From Earliella scabrosa (lineage: Eukaryota; Basidiomycota; Agaricomycetes; Polyporales; Polyporaceae), in NCBI GenBank assembly GCA_022605405.1, contig JABYQQ010000010.1, forward strand, positions 1-64,000: 64,000 nucleotides of DNA, given 5' to 3'. The position numbers were made by a program, and so were the translations under genes. This document shows, in pieces, positions 45,357 through 57,184 of this stretch (its first letter is position 1; each line of letters begins with the position of its first letter). A model generated the notes under the pieces. That model made no database searches, was not told where the DNA came from, and saw nothing but the letters and a program-made list of their open reading frames with translations.

Positions 45357-45550
45357 CATACATTCGCACAGTGGGCATCGTCCCGCCCACGTGTCGACTA
45401 ATCCCAAGAACTGGGCTAGACAGGAAATGCATTCATTGCTCATCCATCTCGACATACACGAAAGATTCCGACATGGGCACCGAGTGCGTGAAACTGGCAG
45501 TGCGCTTCTCTTCTTTGCCCCTTGTCCAGGGGCGGATTCGCAGAAGCTCT

Positions 45551-48500
45551 TCACCGCGTGGTGACCGTGATGACGCTGACGCTGAAGGCAGGGGCGCCGT
45601 ATGTGAACGACCTGCCGGTCGAGAGCGTGCTTGTCTTCGGCGTGATAGTGTTTGGCGCGGCAGGCGTGTTGCTGGCCGATTGCGCACCCGTGAGGACCTG
45701 CAGCGTGCCTGAGCTCGCCACCGTGCTGAACTGACTCAGGTCGAAGGTCAGACTGGCGGCAGCACTTCCAGCATTAGCGACCTGTCATCATTGCGGTGTG
45801 TCAGCTCATCCCAACGCATGTTCATATGCGGCTGAAGGCGCCATGCCTTGATGAACGTGGCGCCGGACCTCGAGGAGCGGGTGATGGACCAATGCAGCGT
45901 GCCACCGCGGGTGGGAAGCGTGCTCGGGAGGTACTGGTCGCCGAGATTGTTTGCAAACAGCTGTGGCAAGGAGACACGGGTGTGAGACGCGTGGCGGTAG
46001 AAGACGAGGATACTCGGAAAGTATATTGTGGGGCACCTTCTGCACGAAGAAACTGGTCGATCGGATGACCGAGCCGGCACTGGACAGCAGAGATAGCACG
46101 AGTCAGTCCCTGCATCACGCGCACGTGTTGGCATGTGAAAGGCGCACTCGAAGGAGATCAGGTCGGGACTCTGCAGAGCAGGAGTTAGTTTGAGAGCTTG
46201 AGATGTGACGGGCTATGACGTACCCACTGCGACGAATTGACATGCTGGGATAGTGAGACGGGCTTCAGCATCACGTCCTTGTGAACTCCGCCCGCAATTG
46301 CATCCGGTACTCACTTGGAGAAGCGGCGCATAGGATGCAGCAAATACAATGTCGCTGTTGCGCTCCAACCCAGTCATGAACGCGGCCTCACCGGCAGCCG
46401 CTGTCAGATGATGATGAGTGAGCATATGATCACAAGCCGGCTGGGTTGACGCAGAGGCTTACATGCAACGGTCGGGAAGGGCAGACGATCCCCGAATATG
46501 TTTCCCGCGTTGTTCGAGATGGCCGCGTACTCTCCCTGCGTTACGTTGAGCGGGTTAGAAGGCTCCGACGGAGTCGCGCAGACGCACCTCGAAGTACGTG
46601 GTACCATTGCGCTGGGCAGGTAGAATTAGCGGTCATTCTGCATCAGGAAGCGCAAGAACCCATCTACCGCAAACGAATCATAGTAGAACGCGTTCTGGTA
46701 GAACCAGGCTGTGCGGGCAGAGTTCAGGTTGTGCGCGCACTCGGAGCGAGGCCCATTACTCACTTGGCGTCTGATAGACATGTACATCGTAGGAAGGAGG
46801 GGCCGGAGATAGAACTGGGCTTCCAACGTCCGAAGTTGCGAGGAATCCTGTAAGATTCGCCAGGCCCGCGTGCGCATGACCATCAACAGGCTCCGGGATT
46901 ATTGAAGATACGGATAGGGCACGTACGGATTTGAGGAAACTCGGCGCTCAAGTTGCCAAAGAAGGCACGCCAGCGGTAGGGGTACCTATTGTAAAGTTCA
47001 ATAACCCACTGGAAGTCTCTCGTTCCACTGTTTCATCGGATCAGGCACTCACGTCGACGGTGCTGAGCCAATGAAGTCCTGCGCGTGAAACAAGCATCAG
47101 TCTAGCTAAAACAAGCTGCGGCGATGATCTGCGGCGATAGAATCGCAACAAGTGGACACTGACCTCGTTCCCAATCTCCACGTAGCGCAGAGTGAAAGGC
47201 GCGGGATGTCCGAGTGACGCCCTGAGGGCCGCTGAATCGCCACTACTGCTCGCGAACAAAACTTAAATGAAGGTTGGAGCTAACACGATACCTGGCGCAC
47301 TCTTCGCAGGGTCCCCAATGACGAAGTTGATCTACAAAGGCACACGCACGGGTGCGGAATGTCAGCATCCTCCGACTTAACCGGTCACCGCGGGAACCGT
47401 GTCTGACCTGGTCTTTGGCTTGTTGGATGAAGCCTGCGAGATTGCTCTCAGGCTCGCTAGTGCCGCCGAGCGCATACCCTACCATCGAAGACGGAACACG
47501 AGAACGAGTCTCAGGCTTAAATGCGATATGGGCCCATCGCGGATGGTATACTCGCCTGACCAGACAGCCATGATGGGCTCCATGCCCACATCCTCTATGA
47601 ACTCGAGGTACTCGAGAAGGCCGAGACCGCTGTTCACAGGGTGGGTCAGAATGGGCACGGCGTGTGAGAAGGAAGCACGCACTCAGTGTTGACATAGCCC
47701 CAGTCACCAGATCGTCCTGGGCGGTCGAGCAGCGACCCAACTGTCGCATTCCATTGCCATCTTGTGGCCGTCGTTTGGCCCTGATGGACGCCATTCAGTG
47801 CACAGAGCACGGCATTTTCCATGTGCGACGCGCCGGCTCACCTCCTACACCGCACAAACAACACGTGTGAGCAACCCGTATGTCAGAATAGGCGCGACAA
47901 GCACCGACATACCAAGTTGTTCCCTCCTGGGAAGCGGAAGAAGGCCGGTCCCATCTCGGCAAGAGTCTATCGCGCCTAACATGAGCACGATCTCCCGTCC
48001 CGTGTCAGCGGTCGCCCACGGACCTCGGCGATGTCAACGCGCATTCCATTCGGCCTGTTCTTGAAGGTCGGCGGGAAGAGCGAGAACATGGCAAAGTTGA
48101 TGGTCTGGCCCGCAGCAGCGGCCCCGTCGATCGATACGAAGAAGACGTTGCTCAGGTTCGGCGCGGTCCTCGTCGGCTTGAAGCTGAGATTGACCTGCGT
48201 CCATTTCGTGTTCGAGCCCCGGAGCGTCGTCGTCGCCGAGCCGAAGACGGTCCCGGAGCTCGACCGGAGTCCGACCGTCACCGTACCGGAGAACGATGAG
48301 AAGGCGGGGAACCGATAGAAGAATGAGGCTTTGTATGTCCAGGCGGAATCGACCTTAATGCCTGTACGATGTGGCGGTAGCGCCGTCAGCCTGCCGAACA
48401 AGGAAAGGCGCGCATCGGTCACGAAGGAAAAATACCGACCCCAGAAGCCCGCATTTGTGAACCCAACAGAGCCAGAAAGGCCCCTCGGGACGGAGAACTG

Positions 48501-49180
48501 AAGAGAGTTGGGCAATGCACGGGAGACGGGGTTTGTATCTGCGACAACCGTGATCCTGGCGCCGTTGACCGCACTCCACGAGTTGAGGGCAGCCGTCGTG
48601 TCTTTGCATTCATCAGAACGGGGCAGCGAACGTAATGCGAGCTTCTAGACCCACTAGGCGTGACCTGCTGGAAAGCTCTGTTCTGCAACACTAATTCCGT
48701 GAAAAGCAATGAGCACGCGGGACGCTGCCAGCGGGCGGCCTCGGGGGACGTACGTTCCGCATACAAGCCTCCATCTCCGCTCTGCCCGATCATGCACGTC
48801 CCCGCTCAGAATCGCGCCAGCTCAGAGCTGTGGACAGTCAGGAAACGCGCTCACATGCTGGTGAGAAAAGCGTCAAGATATGGCAATCCACGTCATCGCG
48901 GATGAAGTAACGCACGTTAATATCCTGGCCGCATTACGGGATGAATGTCAGCTCCGCGAGCGGTATAAAACAGCCGACGGCGTCCTCACTTCAAACATCT
49001 GCCCATCTGTGGTCGCAAGCGGTCAGGATCAGACGAGCGGGGGCGCTCGGCGCAGGCTGCGGACTTACACAGGGTAGACGGGACGGAGTGGCTTGGGTTC
49101 TTGCTGACCGTCACCGTGACGGCGAGGCACCGCGCCACCAGGCCGCCGAGGACAAGGTTACTGAGTGCAGCGAGTTTCAT
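45551..49180 (-). CDS. GH51 alpha-L-arabinofuranosidase, secreted
   Basis: Cleaves arabinofuranosyl side chains from arabinoxylan and arabinan. Starts at 49180 with signal peptide MKLAALSNLVLGGLVARCLA. Then QMFEDIN, SGDGGLYAELLQNRAFQ, a carbohydrate-binding-like beta region (GFWGIKVDSAWTYKASF, NGMRVDIAEVRGRP), GLLEYLEFIEDVGMEPIMAV, the acid/base Glu in LRYVEIGNE, the DVHVYQTP block and the probable nucleophile Glu in TQGEYAAISN. The C-terminal beta domain has LFANNLGDQYLPS and GTLHWSITRSS. The gene has many short exons. The last intron (45846-45782) uses a GC donor, and the final exon 45781-45551 ends in FSVSVITVTTR. Without it the protein would end in a meaningless tail. A TATA box lies about 80 bp upstream. 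Plant cell wall degradation fits a wood or litter fungus. Confidence 0.9.
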
Positions 49181-49965
49181 CGTGCCCAACGCTGTCCGAG
49201 TCGCTAGCGAGCTCAGAGTTGAGGACCGCTCAGGCCTTGCACCTGATCGTCTTCAGTGAATTTATACGATGAGCAACGGCCCGTCGTGGCTCGACGCGGA
49301 CCCGGGGAAGTGAATATGCGGAGAAACGAGCATCGTGGTCGGACGGGAGAACTGTGGAGATGCGCGAGCTACCTGACGTAGCAGGCGAGGGAGCAGCATA
49401 TGCTCGCCGCCCCTACCGAGTCCCCCTACGCTCACGCCACGGCCACTCGTGATGGAGTCGTGAAGGTACCAGCACTTCTTTTCAGCCAACGGGCCGCAGA
49501 GAGGTGTGCGAAGGAGCGGTGTCTCCTGGCTCGTGATCAAGAATGCGCTCCGTGATGAACGTAAAAGCATAACATGGAACAGATGGCCGCACTCGAGCCA
49601 CGTCTGGTCGGCACGCTACCCCGTCAGCTGCGACGGCGGACGTTGAACAACGCAGACGACGACGGCGACCGGGCGAGAGTTCAATGGACGAGCGTGGTTG
49701 AGAGTCGAGACAAAGTCATCTGACGCCCGGGGCCGGCGGTATCCTCCCCGGTGGCGGTGCCGATTGTGGCGTTGCATGGTATTCCAGCTGCCAGTGAGAC
49801 AACCGCAGCGCCGAAGCTCAGTGGACTTTGAAGGGCGCGAACGCGAGCCTGACAGATCATAAATTGCGTGATAAATACACTAAGTAGGTACAGCAGACAT
49901 CTAGGTACGTCCCGAAACAGTCTATCCAAGCATTGTCGTCACACAAACTCGTGCCAAAACGTCAA
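49181..49965. other. Promoter of GH51 gene and 3' flank of desaturase gene
   Basis: No ORF with support apart from the TATA box near 49261. Confidence 0.45.
49261..49266 (-). promoter_or_regulatory. TATA box of the GH51 gene
   Basis: TATAAA on the minus strand, 80 bp before the ATG at 49180. Confidence 0.55.
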
Positions 49966-52357
49966 TCAGTCCGTGTCGAGTCGGAGAGGGCGCCCGCGGA
50001 CAGCTCGTCCTGCCGCTCCTGCGTCCAACCCTCCTTTTTGATCGTCAGGATGGCGTCTTCCGCAAGCAGTCGCTGCGCGGCGCCATGGCGATTTTTGTAG
50101 AAGACGATGGTTCCCTCGTCCTCAATAAAGACGCACTCGGTAAACGAGCGGTACAGGGCGTAGAACGTGTTCTGTCAAGCAACCGTCAACACATGAAACG
50201 CATGAATGAACGGACCCGCGCCGGTCAGGGACGAGTCGCAAGGATCCGAGACTCACGGTAGAGTCGTAGTTGTAGTTCTCGCCGAGGACAGTCTTGATGG
50301 CCTCCGTGACTGCTGGCTGGTTATCTGTCAGCAGCGTTGCGTCAGCGGCTATCGAGACACACGTCAAGCCAGGAACCTTACAGAACGGGATGTGGGAGAA
50401 GAAGTGGTGTGCGACGTGGTCATGAGCGACCTGCAGCCAAAAGAGTGTCAGGCACTGCGGAGACTCGGACTCGGACGCTTCGGATGACGCAAACGTACGT
50501 TGTGGAAGAAGAATCGGCCAATCCAGCCGAGCGTGGGGCGGTCGACGGTGGCGGCGGCGCCGCGCAGGAAGGACCACTCCTCCTTACGGAAGTGCGGGAT
50601 GGTCGGGTCAGAATGGTGCAGGAAGGTGATCATCACTGCAGGTATCCACGGTCAGCGCTGCGCCGACGAGGAGGGGGCCCGGAGCCGGCTCACCGATCCT
50701 GCCAAAGAGGGAAGGGGCATCGTGAAGCAGTCAATGAGGCGGGAACGACGCAGGGGCGCAGAGATGAAACCATACCAATGATTGCACAACTTTAAAAAAC
50801 GAAATCATTAACCTTGGTCGCTTCCAAGATGGGATGTCACTCACGACGTAGGGAACGAAGTAATATGCGACGAATGCCTTCCAGCCATAGGTCCGGCCGA
50901 ACAAGTAGAGCAGGGACATCATGCCAATGAGACCGATGTCCGAGATGAGAATGCTCAGACCTGTGCACATGAGCGCCAGTGAACACTGCACCCGTCCATG
51001 ACAAGACTGAAATGCTTACGCTGGTGATCCTTGAAGAGGGCCGAGTACGGCGAGAAGTGGTTCGTGCCCTTCGGATACATTTTCGCGCCGAGCTTGTTGC
51101 AGCTGTTCAATTCGAGGAAGGGCAAGCGTGGCAGCGTGAGCCTATCAAGACGCATTGTGGAACGCGTCTCAGTGCCGCTTACCTCAGGTACAACCACCAG
51201 CCCCTGCATCACCATCACGATCGGGGTCAGCGACTGTAGCAGCTACGGACATTAACAGTGGGCGCGCCCGGAGAACACGCACATCGCCTGCATCACGAAC
51301 ATCCTGACCGCGGTGAAGAGCGGCGTTTCCTCGAACACCTCCGCGTAGTCCGCTGTTGTCGCACGCTGCTCCGGCGGGAGCTTGAAGTCGCTGCGGAGGT
51401 GCGGCACGTAGTTCTCGTCTCTCTCGATAGAGTTGACAGCTTTCTGTGGAAGGAACGCGACGGAGCGCGCGTCTCAGCGGACGTGTCCCGGTGGCGCGGC
51501 GCACGGCGAGGGGCAGGAGGCAGGCACTCACGTGGTGGGCATTGTGGCTGACTTTCCACGCGAAGAAGGGAGCGAGGACGAACTGTTTGCCATGGAGATC
51601 AGCTCGGGCTCGGCACCCTCTGGGGCCGTGGCATCCCCAGCCCCAAGCGGGGCAAGGCACGTACCGTGTCGAGCACGAAGCCCAGGATATTGTTGGCCCA
51701 CCATGAATTGTACATCGTTCCGTGCCCGAGCTGTTCGTGACATTAGCATCTCCTGTTCCCGTCTGCGTCAGGACCCTGGTGCACTTACTTCATGCGCTGC
51801 AGGGTCGGGGGGCGCCGGGTCGGGCGAGGAGGAGGGCGTGTAGTCAGACGCGTGACACGGAGTGGGCCAGGTGCTGGATAGGCTCACCGATGCAGAAGAA
51901 GGAGGTAAAGGCAATGCCCTGCCACCACCAGTACGTGAGCCACAAGAGGCTCCGGGCGAGGGTAACGTGCCAGGGCGCGGTGAGGGGGACGAGGCCAAGG
52001 AAGTGGCTCGCGAGGATGGGTTCGATCGCTGCGCCGAAGGCAAAGAAAAGCGCGCAGAAGAAGACGTCGCGGAGGACGTAACCGGTGGACCGGAGTGGGT
52101 CCTTTTGGAGAACGTGTTTGGGAACGGCATCGTGGATCTGCTTGAGCGTGATCGTGGGCGGGACGTACGGCCGGGCGAGCCTATTTCACGCGTCGTGTCG
52201 TGTCAGCACCGCGCACACATCATCGAAGACACAGAAGGCGGAAGGAGCCCCGTCGGGGAGCGTGCCAGGCGAGACCGCTCCACTGCGGAACGGGGCGGGC
52301 CTGCGCGGAGTGTTCGAGTGCTCACCGCTGCTCGTACTCGGGCCCGTTCTTGAACAT
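49966..52357 (-). CDS. Delta-12 fatty acid desaturase (FAD2 type)
   Basis: ER-membrane enzyme that converts oleate to linoleate. Best start is the ATG at 52357 (MFKNGPEYEQR). Next come TITLKQIHDAVPKHVLQK, membrane segments (YVLRDVFFCALFFAFG, ARSLLWLTYWWWQGIAF), His box 1 (AHELGHG), His box 2 (SHNAHH), MYPKGTNHFSPYSALFKDHQ, LLYLFGRTYGWKAFVAYYFV, MITFLHHSDPTIPHF, and His box 3 (HDHVAHHFF). The end is GWTQERQDELSAGALSDS plus a few residues. All eight histidines of the three boxes are present. His box 1 depends on an 8-nt microexon at 51796-51789. The gene is split into many exons. A Pro/Ser-rich open stretch upstream of the ATG has no in-frame start. Confidence 0.92.
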
Positions 52358-55300
52358 CGTCGGAGGCGTAGGCGGAGGGGGAGACGGAGATGGGAAGACG
52401 CGGATCGTGGTCGCGAGAAGGGGAGAAGAGAGGGACAGAGTTGGCGTTGGCAGGACGATCTCGAGGGGGTCGGGAAGCGTGCCCGATGGCGAAGGCGAAG
52501 GCGATGGCGATGGAAAGGGTGGATATGGGATGCGTCCTCTCGCCCTGGGCGGAGGTGCTTAAATATCGGGGCAGGCTTCTCATGCGGGGGGAGCAGGGCA
52601 AGGTTCACCGCGCGTCCGCGTCGCGTAACGCGAGGTGTCAATCTGGAGATATGTGCTCGGACATGACTTTGAGTGAACGAATCGGTATCGGCCACTGCGC
52701 CGGGCCCAGTGCGTGCTGGGTGCGTCGTCAATGAATCGGGCAGTTTGATATGCGCGCGATGTTCTGGGATTCTCAGTGCCATGCGTCTTTCCGGGAACGC
52801 ACGTCCGTTCGAAGGGAATTACGCTCAGACTGGCGCGGCGCCGTCTCACCACCAACGCGTCGCGGGCTCACCGGATCGGGCTAGATCTTGCAGAACACGG
52901 GCCCGCGCACGGAATATGGGCAGGACGGACCAGGGAGCACGCAGAAACGCCACGGTGCTGATTGGGAACTTTGACGTCCTCTTCCCTCTGATCTCGGCAG
53001 GGCTCGTGGGCACTCTCTCCTCGCAGCTCTCGCAGGCCCCCTCACATGGCGCGGCAGCCCCCGCGCCCTCCTTCTCACTCGCCCGCTTCTCAGCCCCGCT
53101 TCCTAATGCCTCCTCGCCGCTCACAGCCTCGCGAGTCAATCCGACCCACATCAATGGCCCGCGCCCTCCCCGCGCCAGCCAACAGATCCCGCGTTTGCGC
53201 GGCGGGCATTGAGTGGCCCAAGCCATAATGCCGTCTCCCCTCGGCCGTTGCCGCACACCGCCGACTAGCTCCGCTCGATATGGCACCATGCACCCCCGCT
53301 CGCACCACCGGCCCTCCGTCCGTCCTCGCCCAGGGCCCGTCCCTTCCCACGGCGCGAGCTATCGCTGTCTCCTCCGTGGATGCTCGGAGCGAGCCTGCGC
53401 TCGTCGGACGCGCCAAGGAACGATCTCCATCATCGCGACCAGTCATGCACAACCCATGCACGGCGACAGGACGTGTCAGAGCCCAGCCCCATCGCCCTTC
53501 CATGGGCTGCGGCCTAGAAAGATCGTGTTCGACGCAGCCGTGCAATGCACGCGTCCGCCGTGGCCGACGAATGGGGCTGCACAGGGCTGCACACGCTGCG
53601 ACACCACACGCAACCCCCCTCGCGTCGCATTGGCCGACGTGGAAAACCTCGACCACTCCAGGCAAGCCGCTAACCGCTGCAGAGGCCTTCAGGGCCACGG
53701 CGACACGCTGCGCGCCGTTACGGAACGCACTGCTGATTGCTCGGATTGCGCGCGAGGTCGGAAGCTCCTGTTCCTCCGCCAGTGGGCACCGTCGATGCGT
53801 GATCAGGAACTCCAGACCTTGCTGCAACAAGCGAAAAGCATGCGTGCGCCGAATTCTGGTGCAAAGGCGCTCATTACGTCGCTCGCTTGCCACGATCAGG
53901 CAAAAACCTAAACATGCCGCGGAGCTGGACGACGCAGCTTCGCGCATCGAACCCATCGGACGCTCGAAGTCCGATGGCGACGCGCGACCGCCGATCCCAG
54001 AAGCGCGCCGACCAACTTGGCGTGGGCGGAGGGGTGCCTTCGCGCGCGGCGCCCTCCCAAGCACGAACGTGACGACCATCGGAACAACTCACCTGCGTTC
54101 AAGGAAAATGATTGGGGATTTCGCGGACCCACATTGCGGCGGAGAACCGGCTGGGGCTCCTCATCCCGCCCGCGCGCGAGCCATGCTCCAACGCAGGGCC
54201 GTCTTGTCGAGAGAGAGAGGAGCACGAGCAGGTAGAGAAGCAGCCCCTTCTGATTGTCGTCCTGCGCACGGCAGACCCCGGGCAATCCGGCCGGCGTTGG
54301 GTCCATATGGGGCGGAACATCGGGGCATACAGTGGTCAAAATGAAAGTTCCCAGGCTGCCTGATCAACTGGCTCTGACCGTTGACGTCGTCTCGTCCATG
54401 GCGACTGGCAGCGGCCGTTTGCCTATCGGCCTCGCGGCCCACCGCAATCAGTGCGGAGCTGTGCAGCGACGGCGATCCCAGCCTGTCAGTGAGGCTCGGA
54501 GACATTGAAGGCAATATAAGTATTGCACGCACCGGCAATGGACGATCACGACATTGACAACTGCGGAACATGTCCGCGATTATCTATCAACGTTTTTCAA
54601 ATAGTCGCATGCTCTTCCGGCAGCATACGCTCGCGCCAGTCGACGCGGCGTGCGTTCTCGAAGACCGGGGCAGAGAGGAAGCGACCCGTGCGCGAGATCC
54701 CGAACGCACGCGTTCTGTTAGGGTTGTGTTAGGGGGAGCACTGCGCGAGCAGCATATGCACGCGGGCGCGATAGGGCTTTCGAGGACGTTCTTCCCTCGC
54801 ATCTCTGGATGTCTGGATGACGGTGGCAGGAGACAGACAGCTTGGCCTCGCTCGGTCGACAATCACAGCCGGTGTGAGCCTGACGTGAGGCGTTGGCAGA
54901 GGATGCAGCTCGGTTGCGAGCAGGCCATGAGGTCATGCCGTATGAGCCCGCAGGGCGGGGCCATGGCTACAAAATATGGGCAATACGCCGTCGACGAGTT
55001 GGTCCAGGGAAGCGTGCTCGTGGTCGAGGGTTTGTGTGCGTAGGGAGCGTGCACCGAGCAGTCGCTCGGATTGATCGGCGAGCCCGGGGCGACTATTATG
55101 TCTTGGAGGGTGCGGGGCGGGGCATGTGGCTTGGAATCGATGGAAAGTGGGGGAGATTCGCAGGGGCGGAAGACGGCGAGGTAGCGTTTACCGTTTGACG
55201 AGTCAAATTAATCTCACGAACACGAACAACGTGTCGAGGTGGGAACGAGGCGAGTGACGATGAAGACGGAGAAGAAATGGCAAGGCATTAGGACGCCCCA

Positions 55301-55948
55301 GAGTGTAGAGGCTGTCAGCGCACTGGGCATACGGCGAAGGAACGGCCTCGAGGCTGCGAGCGGCCTCCGTTTCTTGCGGGCACCAGCGGAGACCGCACAG
55401 CGAGTGACAGCACCAGTGATCCAGGAGCCAGCAGGCCTGCCAACGACTGCAAGTGCAGCTAGTGCAACTCCAAGTTGAACTTCAGGTCGTCAAGGCCGTA
55501 GGCGCGCGTTGAAGTCCTGTTGGCGTCTGTTTGTCCTCTTGACACATCAGGAAATGGTCACCTCCAACGTAACTGAGGGCATACGCAGCAACAGCCAGGG
55601 CATGGACGAAGACCGCTCTGTTGTCCTGAAGGATCTCGTACGGTGCATGCATGGGACGTTCAACTTCCAACTTCCACACAGGTCGGCGTCTCGCAGGATG
55701 GACCCCAAGCAGAGCCAAACAACGCGTTGTTTACAGTCACGTGCGCGGCGCCGATTGGCTCCAGGCCCTCTGTCTGACGGACTCTCCGCCTTCCACTGCA
55801 TCCAGCACCAGCACCATTCCTCGCACCCTCAGATCAGTTGTTTCCATCACATCTTTGGGCTCTCTACTCCGCCCGATTCACGACATCTGTCTGCGTCGGC
55901 AGACCATTCTCGGAAACCTTTGTCGGTCGGGCTTTACGCGACATCTCC
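52358..55948. other. GC-rich stretch without a supportable gene
   Basis: About 3.6 kb. 53090-54344 is open for more than 300 codons on both strands because of high GC. Neither frame has recognisable motifs, coherent amino-acid patterning or splice signals. The first 300 bp include the leader and promoter of the desaturase gene (TATTTAAG near 52558). The last 400 bp are the promoter of the next gene. A real but unrecognised gene cannot be excluded. Confidence 0.4.
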
Positions 55949-56560
55949 ATGTCTACGGACCAGGGCGACTTCTCGATGTCCCAACTATCTCTGAATTCCA
56001 GCGACACCGATGACTGGGACCGCTCAATGAGCAGCGACATCGACGCCGCCCATACCAAAACGCCGCGCAATTCGGTCTCCTTTCCCGGAAACGGTGGCGC
56101 CGACGAACGGGGTCCCTCGCAGAATGGATCGTTAGGCCGTGGCGCTGGCAAGCGCACGCTCAGCGAGTTGCTCAAGCTGCACGCAGAGAAGGGCACCGAT
56201 GTCAATTTCACCCCGGAGGAGGCGAGTAGGGTCGCGGAAGTGCTCGGGCAGTGGGTAAGTCCCTCGAAATTCCGTTAATGAACGCTCTGTCTAGGTCCGG
56301 CGCATGAATGTGTCACTGCATCTCCGGCCCTTCACTGCTCTCACACACCCCCACGCTTATCTCATTTGCCGTGCGGCCGCTGACGGTTCCATGAACAGAT
56401 CAACTCTGCATCTTCGCCGTATGAAGGCGAGGACGACTTCTTTTCGAGGCAACATTCTCAAGACGATTCGTCAATACCGAACCGCTCCACCGGAGCGGCG
56501 GCTGAAGCAGGGAGACCAAGAGGGCAGAGCGAAAGCGTCGTCAGTCACAGCCAGTCATGA
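55949..56560 (+). CDS. Small conserved basidiomycete protein
   Basis: Two exons (55949-56254 and 56399-56560) give 155 aa. The start MSTDQGDFSMSQLSLNSSD is followed by an acidic Ser-rich region, then the best conserved part, KRTLSELLKLHAEKGTDVNF and TPEEASRVAEVLGQWINSAS, and finally SPYEGEDDFFSRQHSQDDSS. The helix-plus-acidic-motif layout is shared by unnamed proteins I recall from other mushrooms. No known domain, signal peptide or membrane segment. Upstream codons are also open, but this ATG starts the conserved part. Confidence 0.7.
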
Positions 56561-57184
56561 CGACCTTGTTCTTGTACGACTGTATGAACGGAGCGGTTGG
56601 CATGGTGCGCACGGTCGTCGTTGTGTTTCGCTGACCTTCGCTCACAGCTTCTCCAGGGACCACCGACTCCGCCTTCCTTCTTGTTGGTTCCACGTTGGCG
56701 ATATATGGATCATCACGACCTGCCACGACCTTTCACGACTCGTCACGACCGCATTGCACGACCCTCAACGTTGCTATTATTTATACCCTTCATCATTCAA
56801 CGCCCGCATGCATGTCACGTTTTGATATTAGATTGTAGCCTCCTGGCGGAGTTGCTCGTAATCCTGTGCTGTACATACATACCTACATCGCTCTCGAAAA
56901 GCTATCGATTAGGCGCATTGCGCCGCACTGCTCTGCATCTCACCTCACCTTGCCTGATCGGACTGTTTTATGAGGACCTTAGCCTACTTGACCAGGCCGC
57001 CTGAAATGGCAGGAGGGTTGTTTGTTCGTATTAGGATCACAAGCCGTTGGCATACAAGTGCAAACAGACCGCGTCATGCGCAACATCCAGCAAAATCTGT
57101 GACATTCGAATTGCTCGGACGATAAGGCCCTTTATTCGATGAGTGACGAAACATAGCGAGTACCTCCCCCATTTCTACCCGCCT
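56561..57184. other. 3' UTR and promoter gap
   Basis: The 56304-57004 open frames overlap exon 2 and its 3' flank in the wrong frames. Nothing else seen. Confidence 0.45.

Noticed and set aside
45522..45734. 70-codon plus-strand ORF with a hydrophobic segment
   Set aside because: It is antisense to the last exon of the GH51 gene.
53090..54344. Long ORFs on both strands (329 and 354 codons)
   Set aside because: High GC explains the openness, and neither product has domain-like patterning.
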